Assembly (NCBI RefSeq): GCF_028372415.1
Contig: NC_092876.1
Coordinates: forward strand, 61,404,385 to 61,468,384
Reading direction: 5' to 3'
Source: Notamacropus eugenii
Taxonomy: Eukaryota; Chordata; Mammalia; Diprotodontia; Macropodidae
Length of the DNA: 64,000 nucleotides
The position numbers were made by a program, and so were the translations under genes. Under the pieces are notes generated by a model that worked only from the letters and a program-made list of their open reading frames with translations, made no database searches and was not told the origin of the DNA. Each line of letters opens with the position of its first letter. The stretch's first letter is position 1. This document shows positions 10,918-21,876 of the stretch, in pieces.

Positions 10918-11108
10918 TTGACCAGATCTCCCTATCAGGGGCTCCTCATGGGCCTGATTCCACTAGTGCTGAGTCCAAGAGCTCAGACTTGCTCTTCCTT
11001 GGGCCCCCAGGTGGCTCATTGATCCCAGGGGCTCCACAGGCCAATGATGATCTCAGTGCAGACCCCAGATCAGTTATTCCTGGTGGCATGTGCCACCATG
11101 CCCAGCCA
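10918..11108 (-). pseudogene. RN7SL pseudogene: 7SL RNA retropseudogene
   Basis: The plus strand reads as the reverse of 7SL (signal recognition particle RNA): GACCAGATCTCCCTATC (3' Alu-domain end), ATTCCACTAGTGCTGAGTCC, GGGCCCCCAGGTGGC, CTCAGTGCAGACCCCAGATC, and the 5' end CATGTGCCACCATGCCCAGC. It is diverged and lacks part of the middle. The T-rich tract to its left fits a 3' A-tail. It could instead be a 7SL-derived SINE, but the S-domain text argues for the gene itself. Confidence 0.65.
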
Positions 11109-11119
11109 ATTCCTTTATT

Positions 11120-11290
11120 TCACCTGGATCCAGAATCAGGAAGGTAACTTCAAAACCATCTTGTCTAACCCCTTTGTGTTCTTGATGAAGAAACTAAGGG
11201 TCAGAGAGAGTAAATGATTTACCCAAGGTCATCAGCAGGAAAATCTGAACCCAGGTCCTGACTTCACTGTACCATCCAAGACAAGATCCC
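11120..11290 (-). mobile_element. MIR-like SINE
   Basis: ATCTTGTCTAACCCCTTTGT, GATGAAGAAACTAAGGGTCA and TTTACCCAAGGTCATCAGC give the antisense MIR-like body. Confidence 0.65.
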
Positions 11291-11579
11291 AGATCTGTTG
11301 CCCCTCAGTTCTCTCCACTTTCCATACGGCCTTTATGAACTCTGACAGGTTGCCTTCCTCACCATTTCTAAAGCCCCCAGTGAGGCTATTTTAACATATA
11401 TAGAAGCCATTTAGTGGAAAGAGACACAGCCTGAATTCTAGGAACTACTTCCACATAGGACTCATATTCTGCTACCAGGAGCTAGGAGTTGCTCCCAGGG
11501 CATCATCCTGCCCTGTGCCTCACAACTGTCTTCTTCACTGAGAATTGGAAGGAGATGTAAGACCAGTAATAAAGTCACT

Positions 11580-11695
11580 CTGGCCATATTCCTTCCCCTA
11601 GAAAGCTCATCACTCCTACGTCCTCTCCTGCCCCTTCCCAGCATTTAGCATAGTGTCTGGGGCATAGGAAATGCTTAATACACTCTTTGTTTAAC
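11580..11695 (+). mobile_element. L2 LINE 3' end
   Basis: CCAGCATTTAGCATAGTGTC and GGAAATGCTTAATACACTCT are the L2 3' terminus. Confidence 0.6.
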
Positions 11696-11739
11696 TTGAC
11701 TTTTCAAAAGAAGTCTCCAGTGGTAGAGCCATGATTATA

Positions 11740-12005
11740 ATATGCACTAGATGGTACAGTGGTTAGAGCACTAGATTTGAAGTCCAGAATTCAAATCCAG
11801 CCTCATACACTTGCTACCTATATGACCCTGAACAACTGGCTTACCCACTATGTGCCTCCTCTGTAACATGGGGATAATAACCACACGTACCTATCAGGGT
11901 GGTTGTGAAGATTGAATGAGATATTACATATACATTCCTATTAAACATAAAGTGCCACTCACACATTAAAGCACTATGGAAAAGCTGTGGTTGTTATTTC
12001 TACTA
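11740..12005 (+). mobile_element. MIR/THER-type SINE, near full length
   Basis: Head CTAGATGGTACAGTGGTTAG, ATTCAAATCCAGCCTCATAC, then GGGATAATAACCACACGTAC, GGTTGTGAAGATTGAATGAG and GCACTATGGAAAAGCTGTGG are in the right order. Confidence 0.8.
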
Positions 12006-12450
12006 CACTGAGTTGTCTGTCTCTCCCCTAGCTCCCCATCCCTCCAGAGCCAGGACCAGGGTGCCAAGGCCACTACTGTTTCGATATCGGGTAGCTCTCC
12101 CTCCCTTCAAGAAGCCGGCCTCCCAGGAGCAATGAGTGCAATCGGATATTTGTGTTTGGAGTCAGAACGGAAATGCAGGCAGGGATGCTGGACAGCGGCC
12201 CGGGGCCTGGCCACTCCAGAGCTCTGCAGAGTTTGCCTGGGAGCCTGGGACTTGATATTCCCACAAGGCCAGACCCTGGGTGGCTCTGTCTAAGGAAGGA
12301 CCTCCTGGAAGGGGAAAGGAGGTAGGGGGGTAGGTTTTTTCACAAAGGCCCAAGCTCTCCCCCTTAGAGATGTGGGAGCAGGGGGCCTGAGGTGGACAAT
12401 GTTAGAAGCCTTTCAGGTAACCTCAAAAAGAAACTTCCTTGGGCAGAGGC
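12006..12450. other. Non-repeat sequence, function unknown
   Basis: No repeat family recognised. There is a moderately GC-rich part at 12100-12260 and a pyrimidine-rich AG acceptor-like site near 12030 (CTCTCCCCTAG), but no exon can be supported. Confidence 0.35.
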
Positions 12451-12454
12451 CAAG

Positions 12455-12818
12455 ATGGACTTTGTTGTTTTTGTTATGGTTTGGTCATGTCCGACTCTTC
12501 ATGACCCCATAGACCATAGTCCATGAGATTTTCTTGCCAAAGAGACTGGAGTGGTTTGCTCTTTCCTTCTCCAGTGGATTAAAGCAAACAGAGGTTAAGT
12601 GACTTGCCCAAGGTCATACAGCTAGTATCTGAGGCAAGATATGAACTCAGGTCTTCCTGACCACAGGCTTAGTGCTCTATCCACTGAGCCATTTAACTGC
12701 CTCCTAAACAGATTAAGCAACTTGCCCAAGGTGGTACAGCTAGTAAGTGTCTGAGGCCAGATTTGAACTCAGGCTTTCTGACTACAGGCCCAGCACTGAG
12801 CCACCTAGCTGCCTCCCA
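12455..12818 (-). mobile_element. Mar1-type SINE with duplicated half
   Basis: 12455-12705 is a full antisense Mar1 (CATGTCCGACTCTTCATGAC, TTTCTTGCCAAAGAGACTGG, CACTGAGCCATTTAACTGCC). 12706-12818 repeats only the 5' half (GTACAGCTAGTAAGTGTCTG, GAGCCACCTAGCTGCCTCC). Confidence 0.85.
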
Positions 12819-12949
12819 CAATGGACCTACCTGATCCTAATTCTACCACCACCCTCAAATTGGATGCCTTCCTCTCTGATCCCTTTTTTGAACTACTGAA
12901 GTACTTCCTGTCAGCACCAACACATGCCAAAGTTGTAGAAGCCAAAGGT

Positions 12950-13260
12950 TTTGGAGTTGGGAGGGCCTTTAGAACATGAGAATGTCAGCATGGAATTTTA
13001 AAGGTGGGAGATCCCAAAGAGGCAGTGGGAAATACCGGAACCCCTGGTGAATTTGGGTCATAGGTCATATCCAGGCCCTGCCAAGTACAAGCCATTGAGC
13101 CTCTCTAGCCTCAATATCTATGGAAAAAAAGAGGTTGGGAGAGAAGATCTCCAAGTTCTAAATCCTCCCACTTCTAAGGCTAGTATCACTGGACTGAAAG
13201 GGACCTAAGGAACTATGACTGTCAGAGCTGGGAGGGATCTTGGGGAGCAGAAATGGTGGT
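12950..13260. mobile_element. SINE-tail units around a MIR fragment
   Basis: Isolated tail units at about 12965 (GGGAGGGCCTTTAGAACATG) and 13220 (GTCAGAGCTGGGAGGGATCT) flank a sense MIR piece at 13020-13150 (TTGAGCCTCTCTAGCCTCAA). Confidence 0.5.
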
Positions 13261-13659
13261 GGCCAATTTGGAACTGGAGGATCAATGCTTTGGCTTGGCT
13301 GAGGCAATGGCAGTCCCCCTCCCCCAATCATTCCTGAGGGGGCCCAAGATTTGTGGGGCATTCTCCCCTCAATTCCCTCCTGCCCTGGGGCTCAAACACC
13401 AGGCCTTGGAGTGGGTGACTAGGGAAGGATCTTTCTGTGGTGTGTGTGAGCATGGGAACTAGTCCCAACAGGCAGGGGAGCATCCCTCCCTCAGACCCCC
13501 TCCCTCCTACCTCACCTCTGCCAAGTATTAGGGAGGCAGCCAGAAGGAGTGAGGTTATACTGTAAACACTGGAGTGTCAATGTTTACCTTCAGTGTCAAT
13601 ACTGGCCTGAAGCCAGAAGACTCACTCAGGGGAGAAGACCCTATGTTCCACCAAGAAGG

Positions 13660-13710
13660 GTGTGTGTGTGTGTGTGTGCACGTGCGTGTGCGCACGCTTG
13701 CACGCATGTG
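13660..13710 (+). repeat. (TG)n microsatellite
   Basis: A GTGTGTGT run followed by degenerate GCGTGTGCGC repeats. Confidence 0.85.
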
Positions 13711-13729
13711 TTTTCTCATGGAAGTAGTT

Positions 13730-14577
13730 GCCACAATGCTTCTGTTTCTGAAGCTAGGACCCAGGTTCTAGTCATGGCTATACCACTAATTACATCACTA
13801 CAGGTAAATTATTTCCTAGTCCTGTGCCTCAGTTTCCTCATCTGTAAAATAAGAACCTTAGACTATATGGTTTCTAAAGCTCCCTCCCAGCTCTAACATT
13901 GTGTACTGACATCTCTTCTATCTCTGACATTCCATGTGCTAATATATATACACACACAAAAAAGAATAACATTCTATATTGTAAGTTCCCTTCCAACTCT
14001 AACATTCTGTGTTCTAAGGAACCCCTCCCTCCTCCCAGCTTGGGCACCCTCTATTCTAGGTTTTCTTCTCAATTTGCTTTTCTCTGTTGTAAACTCCCAG
14101 CTCTGACATCCTGGGTTCTAAGGGTCCTCCCAGCTCTGACATCCTGTGTTCTAAGGGCCCTCCCAGCTGACATTCTGTGTTCTAAGGGCCCTCCCAGCTC
14201 TGACATTCTGTGTTCTCAGGCCCTTCCAGCTCTGACATCCTGTGTTCTAAGGACCCCCCCAGCTCTGACATTCTCTGTTCTAAGGCCCCTCCCAGCTCTG
14301 ACATTCTGTATTCTAAGATCCCTCCAGCTCTGACATTCTCTGTTCTAAGGTTCCTCCCAGCTCTGACATTCTGTGTTCTAAGGGCCCTCCCAGCTCTGAC
14401 ATTCTGTGTTCTCAGGCCCTTCCAGCTCTGACATCCTGTGTTCTAAGGACCCCCCCAGCTCTGACATTCTCTGTTCTAAGGCCCCTCCCAGCTCTGACAT
14501 TCTGTATTCTAAGGTCCCTCCAGTTCTGACATTCTCTGTTCTAAGGGCTCTCCTAACTCTGACATTCTGTGAATCTA
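13730..14577 (+). repeat. MIR-like SINE with a very long 3' tail array
   Basis: A sense MIR-like SINE (13730-13895: GTGCCTCAGTTTCCTCATCT, then AAGAACCTTAGACTATATGG) ends in CTCCCTCCCAGCTCTAACAT. That terminal unit is then repeated, with a break at about 13910-13985, roughly seventeen times to 14577. Within the array the six-unit block 14186-14381 is repeated as 14382-14577 (196-bp period), its first 130 or so bases without a difference that I can see. The 144-codon frame follows from the repeat. Confidence 0.85.
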
Positions 14578-14834
14578 GGAGGTAATAAAAGCTACCAACA
14601 TTTCAGAGATTTGGGGGAGGGGTACCTGCTGTTTCAATCACCTCCTTCTTTGTGGAATGTTTCCTATCCAGCTCACAGCTCACCTGGTCTCAGAATCAAT
14701 CACAACTGACACCAATGAGCAGAGATTATGTAAGAAGAGATAGGTTAGCATGACCAACACCCAGTCTTTATAAAATGCCAATTTGCAATCTTGAGTTTTA
14801 CAGAAAGGTAGAGTCCCTGACGTACCGGATCTAA

Positions 14835-15460
14835 AGAATGATGACATTAGCTCACATTGTCATAGCAACTTGCAAGTTCACAAACCCCTTTCAAAATCAT
14901 TGTTTCACAAGACTGGAAGTCTCCTTGTCCCTATTATACAGATGAGGAAACTGCAGCTCCAAAAAGAGAATTGATTTCCCGTCAGTCACTCCATCCGTGC
15001 AAGAGCAGTGATTCAAAGGGAGCCCTCCCACCTGTCATCCAGGACACCCTCCATGCCACTGAACCATCTGAGATGAGATACATACATATGTGGCCAAATG
15101 CAGGCCCAGCTCAGCAGACGTGGCAGGCAGGAATGGCCCGGCTGGGGTGGGCGAGTGAATGCTCATGCGGTAGCAGGGAACAGGAATTAAGATAAATAGC
15201 AAATGGGGGATCTAGGAGAGACTGAAGTCTGCCCTAGCAGGACAGGGGAAAGCTGCTATGTCCAGTTGAGGAAGGTGTCAAAGAAGAGGAGGTATTTCAG
15301 GGCCATGGATACAATGGAAGAGGGCTTGAGATCACTGGAAGGAACCTTTGAGGGCATCCAGCCCAACTTTCTCATTTTACAGATGAAGGAATTGGAGTGT
15401 GAGGAAATTCAGTGACTTGCTCAAAGTCCCACAGGAAACCCCATGTCTTCCCCATCACTC
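14835..15460 (-). mobile_element. Antisense MIR-like SINE fragments
   Basis: 14835-15080 (GCTCACATTGTCATAGCAAC, ACAGATGAGGAAACTGCAGC) and 15320-15460 (TTCTCATTTTACAGATGAAG, GTGACTTGCTCAAAGTCCCA). Confidence 0.6.
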
Positions 15461-15547
15461 CAGATTTAAAACATGAGTGGTGAGAAGCAAGTGGCAACTA
15501 ACAGGCCCCTCTGGGCAAGCAAATAGCACTTTCTTTAAAAGTGACCA

Positions 15548-16514
15548 GGATAGGAATGGGCAGTTTCCAGATGAAAAAATCAAGGCTATCTATAGTCATA
15601 TGAACAAATATTTTAAAATCACTATTGATTAGAGAAATGCAAATTAAAACAACTCTGAGGTACCACCTCACACCCACTAAACTGGCTAAAATGACGGAAA
15701 AGAAAATGATAAATGTTGGAAGAGGGAATTGGGAAAATTGGGACACTAGTGAATGGTTGGTGGAGTTATGAACTGATCCAACCATTCTGGAGAGCTATTT
15801 GGAACTATGCCCAAAGGGTTATAAAACTATGTATAACCTTTGAACCAGCAATACCATTACTGGGTCTATAACTCAAAGAGTTTTTAAAAAGAGAGAGAAA
15901 AGGACCTATACTCCTACAAAAATATTGATAGCAGCTCTTTTTGTGGTGTCAAACAAGTGGAAATTAAGGGGATGCCCATCAATTTGTGAATGGCTGAACA
16001 AGTTGTGGTATATGAACGTAATGGAGTACTCTCATGATATAAGAAATGACAAGCTGGTAGATTTCAGAAAAACCTGGAAGCCCTTATGTGAACTGATGCA
16101 AAGCAAATGATCAGGAGCAGAACATTCACACAGTAGCAGCACTATTTATTACGCAAAGGTCAACGCTGAACGACTTAGCTCTCCCCAGCAATACAAGTGA
16201 TCCAAGACAATTCCAAAAGACTCACGAGGAAAAATGCTATTCAAATCCAGAGGAAAAACCTATGGAGTCTGAATGCAGATTGAAGCCTATTATTTTCACC
16301 TTATTTTTTGGATCTGCTTTCTTCTTTCACAACATGACTAATATGGAAATATGTTTTACATGAGTGCACATATATAACCTGTATCAAATTGCTTACTGTC
16401 TTAGGGAGAAGGGAGGGAGGGAGAGGAAATTCAGAACTTGAAATTTAAAAAAAATTAATGTGAAAATTTGTCTTTACATGCAGCTGGAAAAAATAAAATA
16501 CTATTAAAAAAAAG
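15548..16514 (+). mobile_element. 5'-truncated L1 insertion with TSD
   Basis: L1 ORF2 3' part and 3' UTR: GAGAAATGCAAATTAAAACA, AACCATTCTGGAGAGCTATT, CAGCTCTTTTTGTGGTGTCA, TTTCACAACATGACTAATAT, ending in an A-rich tail. The 10-bp sequence AAAGTGACCA flanks it at 15538-15547 and 16515-16524, a clear target-site duplication, so the truncated copy inserted by normal L1 retrotransposition. Not coding now. Confidence 0.9.
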
Positions 16515-16524
16515 AAAGTGACCA

Positions 16525-17100
16525 TGTTCCTACTGCGCCCCCCTTCCACACTCTATGCCAGTCTTGCCAGGAAAGCGGTCATTCGTAGAGTTTTTCATCC
16601 CATTTCTGTTCACTGTGTGAAAACATGAGATCAGAGGAAATAATGAAAGGAAAAATGAGAAGTAGGCAAGGGTGACTGCAGGAACCTGTGGTGCTGGGTC
16701 ACACTGCTCTCCCCACCCCCGGACTTGGTTTCTATAGAATCCTGTGGCTTTGAGGTTTCCACTGGTCATCTGATTGTGTCAGCTAGACCTGGGATGATAA
16801 AAGCACCTCCCATCGATTAAACCTTAAGGGTTCCAAGGCATCCTTTTCCTGCCTCGGCTCCCCCCACTCCCCCTTTTCCCCTGCAGAAATCCCTCCCCTT
16901 CCTCAGCTCAGGTTTTGCTGGGGCCTCCCAGCAGGCAAGGACCCCTCTGTGCCCAGTCCCTTCCTAGTATCTGGGTTATCATCATCTTTATATACCTTAT
17001 TCCCCATTAGACTGTAAGACAAGCATGGGGCTAGATTGTCCTAAGGAATGTCCAAGGAGTTGAGGAAACGCCCTCTACCAAAGTCAGATGGTACCTACCC
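16525..17100. other. Unassigned sequence
   Basis: No repeat or exon recognised; pyrimidine-rich around 16850-16910. Confidence 0.35.
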
Positions 17101-17815
17101 TGCAAGTGACAGTTTTAAGAGCTGCTTGGAGCCCTGAGAGGTTAAGTGACTTGTCCAGGGTTACATGGCTACAAGATGTACCATAGGCTCCTGCCCTGAA
17201 CTTTGATTCATAGGCTGTCTCTATCCACTATACCACACTGCTCTCTACAGACTTCAAGCTCTTTTTTTTTTTTCAAAGAGACTATGTCTTACTTAGATCT
17301 TTCTTTCTTCTCCCTTGGGACCTTGTCAGGCAGCAGAGACTTACAGCCAAAACACAAAACAAACAAACAAAAAAAAGCATAGGACATAAAGTTACATCCC
17401 AGACTGTGACCTGAGACATGTCTCTGAGTCTCAATTTCCTTATCTGGAAAATGGGCAGAATATCCATCAGTAATTTTTTTTCCCATCTAGTGGGGTTGAT
17501 ATCATACAAATCCAGGGATAGCCAGACACTGGAGGTAGGAGAAATCTGAGGTGGTTCTTTCATCAGGGTGGGTCAGATCACCTAGGGCTGCTCAGAGGAT
17601 GTGTTCTGTGTGCTGGATCTTGAACAATAAGATTTGGGAGGGGAGTCATAGGATCATTGACTTAGTGCTGCAAGGGGCTTCAGAGGCCATCTACTCTATA
17701 CGATTATTTTACCTCAGAGGGCAAGTAGGTTGTCCAAGATCACCCAGGTAGTGAATGGCAGTGCAGGGATTTGATCCTAGAGCCTTCTGGGGATCAAGCC
17801 CTTTGAGTCAATATT
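17100..17815. mobile_element. Three MIR-like SINE fragments
   Basis: 17100-17255 antisense (GTTAAGTGACTTGTCCAGGG), 17400-17465 sense (GTCTCTGAGTCTCAATTTCC), 17640-17815 antisense (AGGCCATCTACTCTATACGA, GATCACCCAGGTAGTGAATG). Confidence 0.6.
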
Positions 17816-18400
17816 CTTTCCCAAGGAAAGGTTCAACATGAACAATGAGAACTAGGGGAAAGAGAAAGTGGAGGGGGAGCTTGATCTCTGCTATTGGAAG
17901 TTTCTGAGGGAGAGCCAGAGCCAAGTCAGAAGTCCCTCCTTCCCCAGCCTTTTGCAGCTGCCCTGATTCTGCTGGTGAAACAAGGTATCAATGTTATTTA
18001 TAAAGCTTCCAAACAGAACAATTTGTCCATCTCCAGTTCTGCAAGGGAAACATGAGTAAATCACACAGCCAACAACTGGCCTTTGGCAGACCCTGCCTAA
18101 GATGACAGTTGAGGCTCCAAGCACAAGATTCCCCCTGCCTATGGGTCCAGGTCCCTCCCTTCCCCTTCCTACCCCTTCCACCCACCTGGGGCTTTCCACC
18201 AGGCACCAGGAGCCTTATATGTACCCCACTAGAGACTGTTCTGTCCCTCCCCTGTATTTATTCACTGTTCTAGACCTCCTACCCCAGCTCCCTAGGATGA
18301 TCTCACTACCAGGGTGGCCCTGAGTTTAGCTCTTGGCTAAGCTGTGTGGGAAGAGACTCCTGGGAAGCTAGGGAGAGCTGCCAGATTACACAACATCTGG
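17816..18400. other. Unassigned sequence
   Basis: No repeat family or exon supported. Antisense frames of 70-102 codons have no start or splice context worth calling. Confidence 0.35.
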
Positions 18401-18690
18401 CTCTGGCAGAACCTTCAATGGCTCCCTACTGCCTCTGCAGCAAGGTCCAAAGCCTGGCATTGGAGGACATTCATAATCTAGCTCAGACCTATGTTTCCGT
18501 CTGTGCTCTGTGGTTTTGAGTCTCCCACTGGTCATTTGCTGGGGCCATTAAGGATGAGCCTCCAGCTACATCATACTATTTTGTATCATGCGCTCTATAA
18601 TCTGGTCAACTGTAGAATTCATCTCCTCTGCCCTATCCTTCCTGAATACACTCTGTACTCTCTCACCTCAGGGCCTTTGCTTTGAGGACT
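18400..18690 (+). mobile_element. L2 LINE fragment
   Basis: CTTCAATGGCTCCCTACTGC, GCAAGGTCCAAAGCCTGGCA, GACATTCATAATCTAGCTCA and CTCACCTCAGGGCCTTTGCT are L2 3' region text. Confidence 0.75.
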
Positions 18691-18714
18691 GTGGCATGCA
18701 ACAGCTTGGCTGTG

Positions 18715-19425
18715 AGGTGGGACAGTATACCAGAAACAGCACTGGACCTGGATTTAGGGTCTAGATCCAACACTTCCCAGATCTGCTAATGTATATGTGG
18801 GTGGGGAGAGAAATCATTTAAACCTTGCTGAGGTTCAGTTTTGTCATCTGTAAAATGGGGATAAGGATGCATTTGCAATTTCATTGGTAATGAAAGATGC
18901 CAATGAGGAACTCCCTCTCCCAAAGCAGGTGCAACTTATAAAGAATTGCCCACAGGTACTGAGAGTTAAGTGCCTTGTCCAGTGGAGAACTTGAACCCAA
19001 GACCTCCTGGCTCTCTTAGAGATGGGGATAACAATTCTTCCACTATGCATCTCACAGACTAGCTGTGTAAACCTTTAGGTGTTTATAAGTACAGGGAAGG
19101 CAGCATGGGAAGAGCACCAGACTTTGAGTCCAGATACTATTGGGTTCAAATTCCTACTTTTAAACTCCCGTCCCAGCTGTATGAGTCTGGATGGCTCACA
19201 GCCTCTCTGCACGATGTGGAGACCTAACCTTGCAGGGTTATAGGATCCAAGTTCTAGAGACCATTAACCAGCCCTTAACCCATCCACCTCATTTTATCAT
19301 TGAGAAAACTGAGGCCTAGGAAAGTGAGGTAACTTGTACCACAGATAGTAAGAAGGAGATCAAAGGACCAGGTCTTTTGACTCCTGAACCAAGACTCTAT
19401 CCACTGTAGCACATGGCCACCTTGC
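18715..19425. mobile_element. Four MIR-like SINE fragments
   Basis: 18715-18870 sense, 18875-19050 antisense (diverged), 19095-19240 sense, 19240-19425 antisense (CTCATTTTATCATTGAGAAA, AAAGTGAGGTAACTTGTACC). Confidence 0.6.
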
Positions 19426-19429
19426 TATG

Positions 19430-19790
19430 AAACACCAGTTGGACCAATGGATAGAGTCCTGGGCCTTAGATCAGAAAGACCTGAGTTCAAATCCTCTGGC
19501 ATGTACTAGCTGTGTGACCCTGTGTCATTTAACTTCTGTCTGCCTCAGTCTCCTCATCTGCAAAATGAGATGAAGAAGGAAATGGCAAACCACTCCAGGA
19601 TCTTTGCCAAGAAATCCTCAAGTGCCTCTGTTTTCTCATCTGTAAAATAGAGATAATAATACCAACTACCTCCCCGAGTTGCTGTGAGGATCAAATGAAA
19701 ATTCAAATCCAATCTGTAAAGCACTTAGGGCAGTGCTGGCACACAGTAGGTGCTGTATAAATCTTAGCTAGTATTCAACTTGAAAGCTCT
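19430..19790 (+). mobile_element. Mar1-type SINE then THER/MIR tail
   Basis: 19430-19620 has CCAATGGATAGAGTCCTGGG, GAAATGGCAAACCACTCCAG and GATCTTTGCCAAGAAATCC. 19620-19790 is the 3' part of another SINE (TCATCTGTAAAATAGAGATA, GTAAAGCACTTAGGGCAGTG). Confidence 0.8.
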
Positions 19791-19799
19791 AAAGAAATG

Positions 19800-20565
19800 T
19801 GAGTTACTAATAAGCTTATGCTAGACCTAGGTCTATTTTTAAAAATGTGTGACCTCAGGCAAGTCCCTTAGCCATTCTGTGCTGCTTTATAAGACAGCTG
19901 ATGCATAATCACACCAAAAAAGGGAACATGTGAATGTTAAGACCAGCCATCCTCCATTGGGGATTTCATCCTATCTGAGTTGGCCATGTGGCATGGAGGA
20001 AAGAGCTGGGAATGTACCCTAGAGCCAGTCCTCAACTGGAAATTGAAGATGTTGGTCTGTATGGCCTCAAAGGTTCCTAGAATCTTATAGGCCTTTCATG
20101 GCAACTCCATCTCCCTAAGAAGGGTTAATGGCCTGGTCTGGGGAACTGGGGATCATTAGCTCTATCCAGAGGGTAGCTGGGAAACTGAATGTGAACTCTT
20201 TGGGAACAAGTCATGGAGAAGAACCCTGGGGGACAGAGCAAACTTGGCTGAGCAGGCAGGGAAGAACATGGCTTTGTTTGGATGGTGTTGAAATCTCCAA
20301 ACATGCCCCCCCATTCCCTTCCTTCCCACAGAAGGAGAGTCTGGCAAAACACAGGCTTCTCTGCAGCCTAGAGTTACCTGATCTTGGGTAGATTACTTCT
20401 TTATCTGGGGCTAGAGCAGGGACTGGCTCAGGAACCCTATGCACTTGTGGGTGTCAACAATTCACACCATTAGCTGACCCACTTTTCTCTGAATCTCATT
20501 TCCATGCTTCCTCATCCTGGCATTCCAAGAGCTCTAACAGGTCTGGCCAGCCCAATCTCTTCCCA
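19800..20565. other. Mostly unassigned sequence
   Basis: A weak MIR-like fragment at 19985-20110. The several 60-87-codon frames at 20125-20444 overlap on both strands, which argues against coding. Confidence 0.4.
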
Positions 20566-20650
20566 AAATCTCAGGAAAGGGACCTCAAAGGCTAACTGAT
20601 CTAACCTGTACTTGAAAAAAAATTCCCTCTAGAAGATCACCTACTTTGTC
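20565..20650 (-). mobile_element. CR1/L3 LINE fragment
   Basis: AGGAAAGGGACCTCAAAGGC and TTCCCTCTAGAAGATCACCT match antisense CR1/L3 3' text, also present at 21190. Confidence 0.5.
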
Positions 20651-21085
20651 CCACAATCTTGCCCATCCCAGAATGCCTAGCTCAAATGCTACTTTTTCCA
20701 TGAAGCCCTTATATGCCCCCTAGAAGTAAGCTTCTTCCTCTCCTAATACTCACAGCACTGATGGGAAACACTGATAGAAAAAAATGGATTCTAGTCTCTG
20801 CTTGGATACTTGCTAGCTGTAAGTATCTACTAGTAGCTGTAAGGACTTGGGTAAGTCACTTACCTTTTCTGAGGCTCAGTTTTCTCTGTGATGTGGGATA
20901 ATAATATTCCCTTAAACCACTTAACTCTATGTAATAGGGTTTTTTTTTTAAAACATAAAATCTAACCTCTCTTATTAGACTTGTAAGCTCCATGGGGCAA
21001 GGACTGTTTCATTCTTTTCTATCTTCCCTCTAGCTTATACCTTCTTCAGTGTCTTGTTCAAGATATACATACAAAGCACTTAGAT
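20640..21085 (+). mobile_element. L2 LINE 3' end split by a MIR-like SINE
   Basis: L2 text at 20640-20755 (CCTAGCTCAAATGCTACTTT, TCCATGAAGCCCTTATATGC) resumes at about 20950-21085 (GTAAGCTCCATGGGGCAAGG). In between, 20760-20935 is a sense MIR-like SINE (CTTGGGTAAGTCACTTACCT). Confidence 0.7.
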
Positions 21086-21189
21086 GATTGGTTGTTAAAT
21101 GGTTCTTAAAGTTTTATCTTTCCCCTTTTCATGATATTCAAACTTCATTCAATGATCAAGGAGCAAGGCTTGATGTTAAATAGAATTTC

Positions 21190-21390
21190 CCAGTTAGAAT
21201 TCAAAGTTAACAAAATCTCAGGGAAGCAACCTCAAAGGCCAGCTAGTCCAACCTGTAATTGAAAAAGAATTCCCTCTAGAATACCCTCAGTAAGTGGTCA
21301 AATAACCCTTGTTTGAAACTTCCAAAGAAGGCAAACTCCTCACCTCCCTTGAAGTAGCCCATATGACTTTTGGTCATCTCCAATTGTTAC
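21190..21390 (-). mobile_element. CR1/L3 LINE fragment
   Basis: CAACCTCAAAGGCCAGCTAG, TCCAACCTGTAATTGAAAAA, AGGCAAACTCCTCACCTCCC and TCATCTCCAATTGTTACC follow CR1/L3 antisense order. The minisatellite begins where this element stops. Confidence 0.6.
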
Positions 21391-21876
21391 CAGGCCTTAC
21401 CATTTGCTGAACCCTCCAGACACCAGGCCTTACCATCTGCCCTGCCGCTGAACTCTCCACACCACCAGGTCTTACCATCTGCCCTGCCGCTGAACCCTCC
21501 ACACCACCAGGCCTCACCATCAGCCCTGCTGCTGAACCCTCCAGACACCAGGCCTTACCATCTGCCCTGCCGCTGAACTCTCCACACCACCAGGTCTTAC
21601 CATCTGCCCTGCCGCTGAACCCTCCACACCACCAGGCCTCACCATCAGCCCTGCTGCTGAACCCTCCAGACACCAGGCCTCACCATCTGCCCTGCTGCTG
21701 AACCCTCCACACCACCAGGCCTCACCATCTGCCCTGCTGCTGAACCCTCCACACCACCAGGCCTCACCATCTGCCCTGAAGCTGAACCCTCCACACCACC
21801 AGGCCTCACCATCTGCCCTGAAACTGAACCCTCCACACCACCAGGCCTCACCATCAGCCCTGCTGCTAAACCCTCC
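21390..21876. repeat. 41-42 bp minisatellite, about 11.6 copies
   Basis: Unit reads CCACACCACCAGGCCTCACC followed by ATCTGCCCTGCTGCTGAACC and CT. Copies starting CCAGACACC are 41 bp, the others 42 bp. The three-unit block 21416-21540 is repeated as 21541-21665 (125 bp) with no difference that I can see, so the array has a higher-order repeat. Long frames on both strands (14-residue periods such as GFSSRADGEAWWCG) result from unit length divisible by three; nothing else suggests coding. Confidence 0.95.

Noticed and set aside
7872-11694. tRNA genes suggested by A- and B-box-like text
   Set aside because: All cases examined are heads of Mar1/MIR-type SINEs without a foldable cloverleaf.
13899-14431. 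144- and 73-codon frames with repeated LPALTFCVLR / SSDILCSK text
   Set aside because: Translation of the SINE-tail array.
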